Assembly (NCBI GenBank): GCA_033239005.1
Contig: BSQZ01000025.1
Location: 7,172,001 to 7,236,000, forward strand
DNA from: Lamellibrachia satsuma
Taxonomy: Eukaryota; Annelida; Polychaeta; Sabellida; Siboglinidae
Length of the DNA stretch: 64,000 bases
Direction of reading: 5' to 3'
Shown piece by piece: positions 23,226-36,300 of this stretch. The notes beneath the pieces are model-generated. The model saw only the letters and a program-made list of their open reading frames with translations, was not told the origin of the DNA and did not search any database. The position numbers and the translations under genes are program-made. The number at the start of each line of letters is the position of its first letter. Position 1 is the stretch's first letter.

Positions 23226-24285
23226 TTTTTATGCCACTTTTAAGCAATGTTGCGATATGCGTATGATATGGATGGTCTTTATGTCACAAGTCACACATGT
23301 CCTAGACGATACTTCATAGATTTGGAACGTTATGTCACAAAACGCTTGGACGATTTGCCAAAAAATTATTTTACGTTTTTATTTTGTTGTTCATGCACTG
23401 AACATAAATCAATGATTATTTGTTGTAATGTTGGCAGGGACTCTGCCGTATATCTACGCCTTTTAGGCGTTACTTGTTATCGCCCATCGTCGAGCGCTAT
23501 AGATGGTACTCGCGCTGTATAATTTGTCGAAATCAAATAAAGTGATGTAGGAGTCTCCATCCTTCATGTTAATGTGTGTTACATATACATGATATGTAAT
23601 TCGTATATATTGTATGATATTTTTTGCCAATGTTTTGGTAGTAATTAATACAACAAAAAAAGAAAAAATCAGGCAAATATGAAAACAACATTTCATTTAT
23701 TAAGCACTTGCTTGCTTTTTACTAAAATTTCTGCATAATTAAAATTCAGATCTGCCACCACACATATAATTCCAACATATAACCTTCTAATGGAACACAC
23801 TAATATAAAACACTAAAGGAACATACTGATATATAAAGAATAATGGAACATAATATAGCAACAAAGACTAAATGGAGCACATCAGAGAATAGTGGAACAC
23901 ACTAATATAAAATACTAATGGTACATGCTACTAATAAAAAACTAATGGGGCACACTAACATCAGAGAAAAACGTATCACACTAATATAAAAGACTAATGG
24001 AACATACTAATAACAAAGACTAATGGAGCACACTAACATAACAGAATAATGGAACACACTAATATCAAAGACTGATACATATACAAACAATAAAGGAAAA
24101 TGTCATATTAGTATAATGCACTAATGTTAAATGTGGATAATGTACGCACAAATACAGAACATGTATACGTAGAACATATGTTTCTAAGTACTAATAATTA
24201 CAATCTTTTCTTGACACATTGAAAGAAGTAATAATTTGAAACTTAAACACTCATATGGGTGTCCCTATGTAAATAATAAAATCTT
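23226..24285. other. Non-coding stretch with degenerate repeat
   Basis: From about 23,785 to 24,110 a loose repeat of ctaatggaacacactaatat type recurs every 25-35 bp. Nothing coding is recognised. Confidence 0.55.
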
Positions 24286-24560
24286 CACGATAAGTCGTCT
24301 GTCTTGCTTGCTGTGTAGAGCTGTCGCCTGTCTTGCTTGCTGTGTAGAACTGTCGTCTGTCTTGCTTGCTGTGCAGAGCTGTCGTCTGTCTTGCTTGCTG
24401 TGTAGAGCTGTCGTCTGTCTTGCTTGCTGTGTAGAGCTGTCGTCTGTCTTGCTTGCTGTGTAGAACCGTCATCTGTCTTGCTTGCTGTGTAGAACTGTCG
24501 TCTGTCTTGCTTGCTGTGTAGAGCTGTCGTCTGTCTTGCTTGCTGTGTAGAGCAGTTGTC
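24286..24560. repeat. 29-bp minisatellite, 9 copies
   Basis: Unit tgtcttgcttgctgtgtaga plus gctgtcgtc, with few substitutions, between NPC1 and PDIA6. Open frames on both strands are a by-product of the repeat. Confidence 0.95.
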
Positions 24561-24633
24561 TGGTGATGGTCATCTGTGGCCCTCTTTCCACCTATTAACA
24601 AAAATAGCAAACACCTGGCAGTGATTCATTCGT

Positions 24634-24636
24634 CCA

Positions 24637-24684
<48 letters not shown>
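24634..24684. repeat. (ACGC)n microsatellite
   Basis: About 12 perfect tetranucleotide units, CpG-containing. Confidence 0.97.
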
Positions 24685-25924
24685 CCCTGTATACAAGTTG
24701 AATGATAATTGACACTGAAAATGACATGATATTGACAAAGAAATGAAAAGGGATGTAGAGTTAGTCATAGTTAGGTTCAAAGAAGATAATGGTAGATGAT
24801 TAGAATTAGATGCACCACGCAACAACTTCTCTGTACAACATGATGAAAAAATGCTATTGTATATACACCTTTGTCTATGTACATATCTGCATATTTACAT
24901 ATAGTAAACAACCTATTTGCAACTGTACACATTCATTGAAGCCACCAGTTGCCCATCTGCAGATGATAGCCAATTTATCTGCCAGGGTTACCTGAGTGGA
25001 TATTTAAACTTAAAGTCCATTCATTCATTCATTCTGGTGTGTTCTTCTTTAGGCGCCACAACAAAGCGATGTTTTATTGGGGAGGTCAACAACCCCAACA
25101 CAAGTACAATTGGTGTGAAGCCATTGTACAACATAACTGGCACTGCAATCATCTTTTCCGTTAAGTTGGTTAACTGTAATATTTACCGAATTACGATCGC
25201 ATTTCACATAGATTTCAAGCATTGCCTGCACTAATTCTCACTGGAACTTAAGCCTTCACTGTTGTATATGCAGAGGTGTTATGTCCTACTAAGAAGATCG
25301 TCGTCTTCATCATCAGCATCATTTAGTCATCCGTAGAACTGGTCCAGCAGAACTCACAGGTGATGATTGATTTTGAAACGTTTGATATTTCTATCTATCT
25401 ACGTCTATTTATATGTATTGTACTCTTATTGAATAAAGGGATGGAGTCAGTTTAATATTATTTTAATTGTACTTGTGGGAAACGCGGCTAGTAGGGTCTA
25501 ACGGATTAACCTATTTTCAGCGATTGTTATTCCTGTAGTCGTAATCAAAGTGAAGCCATGTTTATTTAGAAACCGCTGATGTTCAAAGCTCTGTCTCATA
25601 GAATGGACATACAATGCTTCACATTTACAACCGCGGTCGCTACGAGCCAGGATTCAATCAGTTGGAAAAGTCGTGTAGATCAAAGACCATAGAAGCTTGC
25701 CTTCGTTACAAACATGTCCGTTATCATAGATATATCTCTGTACACTCTGTATTTTAAAATTTGGCTGAAATGTTTCTAGGCAGAAAACGAGGCATTCCGA
25801 GGACATATTGAGTGAATTATACAACTATATTTATTTATACAGTATAAACAAATTTTTTTACAGCGACCATAGATACCAAACAATAAGTACATACTACAAC
25901 TATAATTATTTCGATGGCATAAAC

Positions 25925-26000
25925 ACTCTTATTTACGTATCGCAACACGAGGCCGAGATCACCACCGAACAGGCCGTGATCCCTAGGGCCAAGATCACTG
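25925..26000. repeat. Isolated end of the gatctcggcctg repeat family
   Basis: Contains cgcaacacgaggccgagatc as at 22,940 and, inverted, at 23,190-23,205, followed by aacaggccgtgatc. The surrounding 24,700-26,700 region shows no recognisable gene. Confidence 0.55.
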
Positions 26001-26711
26001 GCATCGAGAATAACATTTCTTCTTCTACCCAACTACTGCCGCTACCTGGTATAAGTCCTCCCTCTTCCCAGACCCAATGGCGCGCGTGGTGCTTGTGTGC
26101 ACGCGCTGTAAGAGAAAAGTAATATTTGGGGAAAAAATGATAGTGTGTGTGTAGTAATGCAACTTAAAAAGAGGAAACATTAATAGCGTGAAAGATGCAA
26201 TATGTATAAATTTTGCAAGCTGGAAATCCTGCCTGAAGATCTTCAAACTTGCTGCTGTTCCTGTTGGCTACGGTACGGGTAGGAAGCTGAACTGGATGAA
26301 TTGTTTAGCGACTAGAATTTGTAAGCCAGAATTGAAAGGTGCAAGTTTTAGGCATCATGAAGACAAAACATATTTCTATAACAAACACCGTCCAGTGAAG
26401 AGTTTGCAAAGGAATTACATTGCAATTTGTCACGGACATGCATTTTTAGATGTGAATTAGTGAATAGCTATACATTTTTGTTTACATTTCCTCTCATTAA
26501 CAATGGTCATACACTGTAGCAGTTATTGAAGGATTGCAAATTATACTTTCAAATTCAATTTGTTACTGAAATGTTATGATTAGTGTTTGCTACCAACATT
26601 TGTGTACCACAATGTCTTATCGCAAGACAATCTGTCAAAACATTAGTATGCACAAGTGTAAACGCTATAACAAACAATATATTCACAAACAATGCTTATC
26701 TTAATAATTCT

Positions 26712-26717
26712 TTTATT
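26712..26717 (-). terminator. Candidate PDIA6 polyadenylation signal
   Basis: AATAAA on the minus strand about 520 bp downstream of the PDIA6 stop codon. It is the first clear hexamer I noted; no transcript data are available. Confidence 0.45.
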
Positions 26718-27233
26718 TTTACACACAAAATTGTACAAAGTGAACTAACAAATACAGCTGTTCACATTCACTTCACACAGCGACAACCGACACTGCTGCA
26801 TTCACTTCATGCACATCACCCATTACATGCACACATACTATCAAACAAAACAAATATCTTTTCCAGAACTATTGTTGTGCTCATAAACAACCAAACTTTT
26901 TCTTTACACACGGCACAGTTAGTTTTACACACAGTAAAGGAATGATTCAGCTGTCAAACTTTTCAGCAGCATTCAATTCTGTTGGTAGAATTTCCATTCA
27001 GCAGTTTACATAACAAAATGATTTTACTCCAGCTGTAAACTAAACAAAGTTGCAATTCCCTAAACCCAATTTCCCCTGCTGTGGGTTTTGCAGGTGACAG
27101 TAATATCCTGTCTTGGTGACATGTTTGCGTAGCTGTCTACTCGCGGCGAGGGACAATGCCAGGACTGATGTGATGCGACAAGTGGATACAGACTTCAATA
27201 ACTGGGTGTAGTGACTCGTGTCTAGCTGACACT

Positions 27234-27308
27234 TCATAGCTCATCCTTCTTGTCGTCCAGATCATCCAGGTCAACATCACTCAGATCTATGTCCTCCATC
27301 TCGGGCAT
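27234..27308 (-). CDS. PDIA6: PDIA6 exon 12 (acidic tail and KDEL)
   Basis: Encodes [19 protein letters not shown] then KKDEL and a TGA stop. The acidic tail and KDEL are diagnostic for P5. Acceptor ctctgtag. Confidence 0.97.
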   Translation of the reverse strand: MPEMEDIDLSDVDLDDLDDKKDEL

Positions 27309-30300
27309 CTACAGAGAAATATTAGGATTCATACAGGAAACTATTTTAAAAATTAACGGATTCCCCCGACCAAAATGTAATTTCCCTGAACAAATTGACA
27401 ACAAACAAGTCTATCAGCTTGCAAGTTATTTCTGCACTTTGCTACATTTCAGAGTTTCACCATTTTGTCTGACGGAGCTATCAAGTACCCATCTTGGTTC
27501 ACTGATGCTGATGGTCTTAAAAGCTCCATCAGCAAAACAAAAATGTGAAATTCTTGAAAGTAGCTAAACTTATTTAAAAGAAATTGGTGTTTTTACAATG
27601 GCTTCCAAGTTCCCCATTTAGCCATCCATTCCACCAAACAGCCATCCATTCCACCTGTTTTATATTGAATTCAAATTAATGTTTTAAAATATAAAATGTA
27701 ATTTTACACAAGATCTCGGGAGCCTTGGCACAAAAATAATTTCTACAGTGCATTTAACATTTGACAAGACATGAACATTCCTGACTTTATTCCTTCATAC
27801 CTTACACTGAAATAATTCAAATTCGTTACCTTTTTGTGGATCAGGAATAAAATGTTATATACTAAAATATTTTGAGCAGTAGCTCACCATCAGGATTTGT
27901 CAGTTCTGTTGATGTCAAATCTTTTTTAGCAAGATTCAAATTACTGTACTTAGATCTCCTTCGGTGGGCTCTGGCACCACTGTTTACATGGTTAATAGGG
28001 TGGTCAGCAATTATACAATCAATTCACAAAATTCTAATATGTAATAGATATTTCATTGAATAAATTTTTTTAAAGTAAATATACACCAAGAGAACGGCCG
28101 TAAAATGTTTCAGTTACCAATCATGGCAAAAACCAGTTAAGCCAATGTATAATTAAAAGGGGCTTCCTACTTCTTCCTTATATAGGCACTACAACCTCCC
28201 TCACCTGTCCATCTTTGCCATCCCACGAGTCAGTTTTGAGAACTTTTGGCATCTCTGACAGGGGAGCAGTGGACCCACGGCCAACGGCAAGCTCCCTGCA
28301 AACCAACAACAACCATGTCAAATGTGCAATTATTGCATCAATGTGCACATTATTCCAATGATGTACCAAATGTTTACAAAATGACTGGTGGCATGATACT
28401 CCACTAAACAAAATGTTTTTCACTAGTGAATTTATATTAATAAAGCATTATTTCTTACTAAATCCAATTTGATGGCGTATTTTGCTTTCAACAATTCCAT
28501 TATAAAGTTCTGTCCATCTAGTGTAACTAAAACTAAAATCAAAGGTTCGTCTTAGTGTACATTTAAGTATACATCAATGATACATTACCTCAGAAATTCG
28601 TTGATGCCAGACTCGCTAAAAGACCCCTTCAATGACGCGTACTTCATTTTTCTTGAATTGATAGCAACCATCGCCTGTGACAGTAGAAGTGTCATGTGTC
28701 AACGTTGTATGTCTAATATGGATCATACAAAGGGTTGGAATATGGATCATACACTGCATTTTTATTGCCAGGAAGAGAATACATTAAGATTGGCTGTGTG
28801 TAGGAAACAGTTTTATGAGAACCTTCTGACTGTAGTTTACTTGACCAACTGACATGGTTAATTATGACAGAATGCAATGACAGTTCGACCACCATTTTAT
28901 AATTTGTTCAAATGAACCACTGACTTTGACTTCTAGAAGTTTCTTCAGGTCCTGTTAGCATGATCACAAATGTAACCGTGACATTTCTGAGATGCCATTA
29001 CAGTTATTATGGGAAGTTGGACTAACGTGTGATGGTCACCAGAGTGCCCCCCCCACACACACCCGTAATGGTCACCAGAGTGCCCCCCCCACACACACCC
29101 GTAATGGTCACCAGAGTGCTCCCCCACACACTCGTGATGGTTACCAGAGTGCCCTCCCCACACACTCGTGATGGTTACCAGAGTGCCCTCCCCACACACT
29201 CGTGATGGTTACCAGAGTGCCCTCCCCACACACTCGTGATGGTCACCAGAGTGCCCCCCACACACTCAACATTATATCATTGGAAAGTGGTTTTACAAAG
29301 GATGGATAGATCACATTGGCTTTGCTATCTGTTTGCATCATTCGACATCTTTCTTATACAATCTGTTTTTTTAATAGTAAGCGTCAGCTGGCGAATGCAT
29401 TTTATAAGTTGTATTACTTAAAAAAATGGTTCAAGTTGGAACTCTAATGTTGCAACTTGCATAGGTTATGCAAATCATTCAAACGAAACATTTAGCTGCA
29501 TAAGCCGTTAGCAGCCAACATAAAACTGCAGCACTACCAGCGACTGTGGACGGAGGAGCCCTCGATTTGGCTGTGCCTTTTGATAGTTCGTTTTGCACCA
29601 CTACGTGCACATTGAAATGAACATCTTTTTTACAAGTTACACCTGTCACACATCACTCCTGCACTGTGTACAATCATAATCGCTAATCATGAATAGGTTT
29701 AGATCTAAGGTGCTCTGGAATAGTATCTTGTAAAAAGTCATTGCCAGACTTTCAGAATGCGCTTTACGACCATGGTCCATGGTACTTGCATTTTCGTCTT
29801 ATTCCCCATATTTTCGTTGTTATGCCTGCTTGTATTTACAGTTTGAACTAAGATAATTACCACGTCACCGCAATTAATAATTATTTCGTGAATCATAAAA
29901 GTAATTGTAGTATCTAGCTCGCGACACGTGTTGTGGGTCTTTCTTTGAAACTAGTTTGCGTGCCGAGCGTGGGCGATATTGGGGAAGTTGAATGTTTTCA
30001 TGCCGTGGTTTGAATTACATTGCAAACCAGCATCGCTACACATATCTTTTTTAATTATGACATATAACTAATATTGCAGGACTTTGTGAATGTGAATTTA
30101 ATTTTTTTAATTGCTGTGATAATGTAGTTAAACATGACTGCCAGGCACCCAACGGTGGGAATAGCCATGCCCCATGGCTTGGCATGGGACAGGTTTCCAC
30201 ATGTGCGATAATCCGGCATTGTTTGGTGTAAATTGTCTCTGATTCTATATTCTACAGTAGATGAAACCTGCTATCCTGGCCAACTGGCCTCTAAATTTCA

Positions 30301-33300
30301 TTGCTGGCCTCTAATTTTGAAAGTTCTGGGATCAGCTGGCCCCTAGATTTTCAGGCGAATTTTAAGCCCTACAATACAATCTACAATGGGCCACTAAAAG
30401 TATCAGACATATCTCTATGCTCTGTCATGGTCAGAAACATCTCATTTACACCCGTTATCCAACCAAATGTTGTAACTTGTATGGGTATTTAATTTGATAG
30501 TTGAGTGAGATTACAGACAACAACAAATGGTTAGCAGTAGAGTACTCACCGGGTAACCAAAACCACCAACTCCTACAGCTGTCTCGACATTCTCCTGCGA
30601 CAGGGACTCCATCCACACCCAGCTGAAACACAACCAGTTGTGTCAAACTAATGGGCCCTGCCAAAAGTAAACTCCAATAAACCATAGATAGCACTTAGAT
30701 TCCCACTTTACCTTATGGGTGATCTTAAAACATCATTGTATGATATTAAATGAAAGTGGTTTCATTGGATGGGGAGGAGCAGTTAGGAGCAGTTAGCAGT
30801 TTCGCTTAGCATCGTACATTAATGTATTTTCCCAAAACATGGTGTATCTTCTGATCAGTTTGTAATGGTGCAAGCAGTTCTATGTTATGACGTCTGAAGT
30901 GCTGTCTGGCAAATACAAATTCATTCACAGCTATGTGTGATTCAGGGGAAGAGGGGTCAGAGGTTAACCGACACTGGTTTTATATACCTATGTCTTTAGA
31001 TTATCCCTTAATGCCTTATCAACGCATCATGTCTACTTCATAACCCTGTGTGTCACTACACTATTTGTCCATATCATGAGGAACTCTGCCATCAAAGACT
31101 GCATATGGGGTAATGTCCACTAAGTGTGACACATTGCGAGGTCCCCTACAAGTCTGACATGCACTGTGCAGCAAGCAATAATACTGTGTTGTCCCCCGTA
31201 ACATTTTACTGAAATACATTCATGTCCCAAATGAGGCAATTCTTCCAACAAACTCCTCCCAATGTTTACGAAGACTCACTTACCCCCACTGACGCTTCTT
31301 ATACTTCTCCCCGAGGGTGCGGAGGATGGAGAGGTACTTGTTGCGACACTCTGACTGGCAGTCAAGAATGTTAGGGAGGAAGGACACGATGCAGAGCTGG
31401 TGGTCATCACACGCCCTCTTCAAGATTGACTCCTCCGTCAGCTGCAGACATCAGAACATGGTCGCTCAGGTGCAACAGTTTATCACTTTGCTATGTATGC
31501 ATTTCTGCCATTTAACTTCATCGGTCGGTCGTTGATAAAATAATTTTTAGTATATGTTAACTTTATTTTCCACATCCAGTTACCAATTTAAACTAGTTTT
31601 GAACCTTAAACTACGATTCTGCATCATAGCTGGTCAGACTGGCTTACAGATGGCATAACATATGAGACACTTCTTCAAGAAGACCTGTACCTGGAGAAGC
31701 TCTGGTGCAGGCACGTTCTCAGACAGCTTGTCAAGTGCGAATGCCACAATGTCAGATGCGGTTCTGCCACCTTCATATTCCTCTGCTCCGTCCTTCTTCC
31801 CACCCGGGAACATCTTTATTGTGGGGAAACCACGAACCTAGAAAAACAAACAACATCCAAACTTATAAATGTACCATAAAAATTCCAATTTCACAGCGTT
31901 TAGAGCACAACTTTCACATTTGAGATTCAGAATTTGATGGCTATTGTTAGAAACTTAAACAAAGTGGTATCAGCCCTCGTTGTATCAGTTCAGTTAGCTG
32001 TATATATTGGTGATTGGCCTAGCCTTTTTTAAACCTGGCAATTCTTGCACCATGCCCTTTTGTAAACCTGAGCCAATCGTTGTAAATGATACGTGGCTCT
32101 TGCAGATGGGGTATAATCTGCTACACAGTGGTGTTGTAATCATGACGGATCTCTCACCCACTAGCAACAAGGACAACTTGAGCTCTGGAAGGATTTAATT
32201 TAGTAAATCAAATACGACTATTACAAGAAATGTTTCATGCAAATGTTGTTTCAGCCTATTGTCTATTATCTACCATGAGGTTATTATTAACACACAAAAC
32301 AGCTGATTCACAAGAAGACTGTGGAAGCAGCACTTCTACTACAACAAGCCAAGTGACTCACCCCGTATCTGTTGGACATGACAGTATGGACGGTGGCATC
32401 GAGGGCGCCCAATTTCACCTTGCCCTTCAGTTCAGTTGCGGCCTGCGCCCAGTGGGGTGCCAGAGTCTTGCAGTGGCCACACCAGGGGGCGAAGAACTCA
32501 ACAAGCCACATGTCGTCACTTTGCAGAACCAGTTCGTTGAAGTTAGAGTCGGTCAGTTCAACAACGTCCTTCTCGTCTCCCGTCTGAAACAAGTTGTTTC
32601 ACTACAGCACAAGAACTTCCCAATTCAGACACAGGTAGCTTGAATGCCAACTTACATTGCACCAGCAGCAACACCTCGGACACAACTAAAGCTGTTTAAA
32701 TCAACTTTGTTTTGCATTATAACAAAATGGTCAAGAAAATATATGAGAACAACAAATGTGTTATAACTACAGTAAAAGATGTTAGTGAAGTACTAAATGT
32801 AGCTACTTTAACAACTGTAATCAGCACACTACCAGTAAATGTTCTTCTCGCCACAAGTAACATCTGCAAAAGTCGTCCACATTGCAATGGTTACTGCCAA
32901 CAGATCACTAAGGTCTGTACGAACTAATTATCTTAATTAAATTGCTGAACTTTACACCTGCCAAATTGGTCTATAAGGAATGTTAACATACTGGCTTGCG
33001 ATCACCACCGCTGCCACTATGTTGGCCACCGCCGCCGCTTCCACCACGGCCAGACATGCGGTCATTCACCATCGACTTCAACTGTGACATGGCACTGTCA
33101 ACCAGCGACTGAGCTGACCGGGCACCTGGTGACAAACAGCAAAACTATGCATCAAAATCTGGCCATTCTTTATACATGTGAATGGAGCTGCAAGATATTA
33201 CACGTTGTCTTCAGGATGCCAAGGATTGTCTGAACCTGACCAAGTGTAAGGATGAATAAAGTCAAGTCAGCCGGCTCATCCCATATAATGTTTACTTATT

Positions 33301-36300
33301 TATAATCAATCATTAGTGTTGCAACCATGATTTTAAAACCAATGATACATTACTCAGTTATTATTATAGTTAAGACAAATTTTTTATTTTCTTTGCAAGC
33401 AAAAAGTGCAGAATGTTGTTAGATTAATCAACACTGTTAGGTAATATCTAGCATTACTAAAATGCAACTATATAAGTGGTAGGAATTATTCTGAACTTCC
33501 ACTCCACTGATGTAGCTGACATACATACTTTTTATAAGCCCTGTCTTGTGGCACACCCAGCACTGCCTTCTACAATAACATAAACTGACTTCACCGTTCC
33601 ATCTGGGGAAATACAACAAAACACTCACCATTATAGTCCTGAGGACTGTTCTTGTTAGATGCGAATATCTTGATGGTTGGGAAGCCACGTACGTTGTATG
33701 GCTGTCCCACTGAGCTATGGTCATCCATGTTGACTGCCCCAACTTTTACAACTCCCTGCAAACAGTGCAACCACCAACTGTATCTAGTGGTATTGTACTA
33801 ATATCAATAAAATCATGCCATAAATTAATCATGTCTTGTCTATAAATTCGGATCATAGTGTACCCTACAAAGACTTCTACTTTGGTTACTTGCTAATATA
33901 CCATGAAGATAGAAGGTCAGTGAGTATTATACCAATTAAATAAGTTGTAATCAAGAATAAAATCAAATAAAATCCTGACAATATCAACAGTCAAAACTAG
34001 CTTACACAATAAGGAAATTTTAGATAATGATAGTCATATATGGTAAAGACAAAGGGAAACAAATATCAACAAATGTCTTAGTGAATGACATGAAATATCA
34101 ACAGAACTACATAACATCCACCTTGAGAGCAGTCCACAGAGCTACAGGACACCCACCTTGAGAACAGTTTACAAAACTACAGAACACCCACCTTGAGAGC
34201 AGTCTACAAAACTATAGAACACCCACCTTGAGAGCAGTCTACAGAGCTACAGGACACCCACCTTGAGAGCAGTCTACAGAATTACAGAACACCCACCTTG
34301 AGAGCAGTCTACAAAACTATAGAACACCCACCTTGAGAGCAGTCTACAAAACTACAGAACACCCACCTTGAGAGCAGTCTACAGAGCTACAGGACACCCA
34401 CCTTGAGAGCAGTCTACAGAACTACAGGACACCCACCTTGAGAGCAGTCTACAAAACTACAGAACACCCACCTTGAGAGCAGTCTACAAAACTACAGAAC
34501 ACCCACCTTGAGAGCAGTCTACAAAACTACAGAACACCCACCTTGAGAGCAGTCGCTGCCTTCTTCCATTCAGGGGCCAAACTCTTACAATGACCACACC
34601 TTCAAAAGATTATTGTATTATTAATTACTAGCCTATTAGACAAACCTATAAATCTAGATACAAAAAGTAATCTGGCACAGAAAGGTTTAGGAGTTCCTAT
34701 AATTTCTATCACGTGTACAATACTTGAAAGTATTACTACCAATAGTCTACCGTGGAACTAACTGTATGGTAATTAAATTTTTTTTTTAACTACAACACTT
34801 AGGATGCTGCAATCTGACAAATGAACACATCTTACATGTAGGCAACTTTACATGGTTTGAAATTACGATTGGTGAAGGGTTTGTGTCAAAAATACCCTGT
34901 CACTTTAGGGGGTCATTCAACTTTTGCTTAATTCATTCGTGGTGGTGTAGCAGATGCAATTCATTTATGTTAACCAAAATCTACCTTAAAGTTATCAGTG
35001 ACACTGTCATACTTATATGTATGTCATTTAATTTTCTCATAATTATATAATTTCACATCGTTTGGCTATTTTTCATATTTACAAATTTTTTCAAAAATCT
35101 TGTAACATAACCAAATAAATGAAAAACTAATTTTTTTATTAATCAGGATTATTATACAGTATTTCAACTACAATCTGTGAAGAAATGGTTAATTTATCTT
35201 ATAAAAACATCTACTGAAACTACTAAATTTAAGACAAGCATATAATAGACACCCCAGCTACCTTAAATGTATCTGGGCTTGTGTTGTGTGGCACATAACT
35301 GTTACTGATGTTCAACACACGCTTACCATGGTGCATAGAATTCTACAAGCCACAGGTCTTGACTCTGAATGACCTCTCTGTTGAAATTTGCTTGTGTTAA
35401 TTCAACTACATCATCAGAACTGGTGTATATGGCCGATGTCACAGCCATGCATAACGTGATACCTGAAGAAATCAATTAAACATATGAATAATAATTAACA
35501 TTTACAATGATTATGAACTTAAGACATTGAACATCATGTGTGACATATGATCACTTGTGACTCTTATTGCAACATTGTTCATACAAGTAGAAACTTTCAT
35601 GTGAATGTAAAGTCATATCAAGGCAATTAGTCAATAAATTCAATGATTTTGGGGGCAATGCTAATTTTTGGTCTGCTTTAAAAAAATTTGCTGCATAAAT
35701 AGATATAGATAAAGCAAAACAAGTCATGGTTTTGGGGCTATGCACCTAAAAGAGATAATAAAACTAAAATCAAGAATATCATGCCACTGGGTTACTCAGA
35801 ACGTGTTCTAAACGTGGGAGATTCCAGTCATTTCTCCAGTTGACTGAGCACTGACTTGTTAGGCAGTGAGACTAATAAACACATGCAGAGTTCTAAGACA
35901 ATCAGGTAATCTAGACTAGTGCAACATATTAAGGGAGGCCGGCATACACAGAACCAACGCAGTCTCAAACATGTTATATTGTCAGATATGGACTAGTTTA
36001 GCAAACAAAGGCGATAATTTATTACATAAGTTGAGTTTGGATGCAACGGCATTGTCTTATTAAGAAGATGTGTGTCTAAAAAGATTTTCCTGGTAAATCA
36101 CTGATGTGATATTCTTAATTCTAGTCACAAATGGCTATGTTTTAGTAACTCTTGTAGGTTCATAGGCCAAAATCATGACTTTTGTTTCCCTTTAAGTTAT
36201 CAAGGTATCCTAACATGACATTAGTTATGGAATTGCATAATTAATAAACTCATGGTTGTCAAATTAATCAGTTACTCATGTTACAAATTGTCTGTTAATA

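Noticed and set aside
25950..26110. Minus-strand frame MGRRRNVILDASDLGPRD
   Set aside because: It is a translation of the gatctcggcctg repeat end, not a protein gene.
26188..26460. A 90-codon open frame as a gene
   Set aside because: No recognisable domain, no splice context and ordinary intergenic composition; too weak to annotate.
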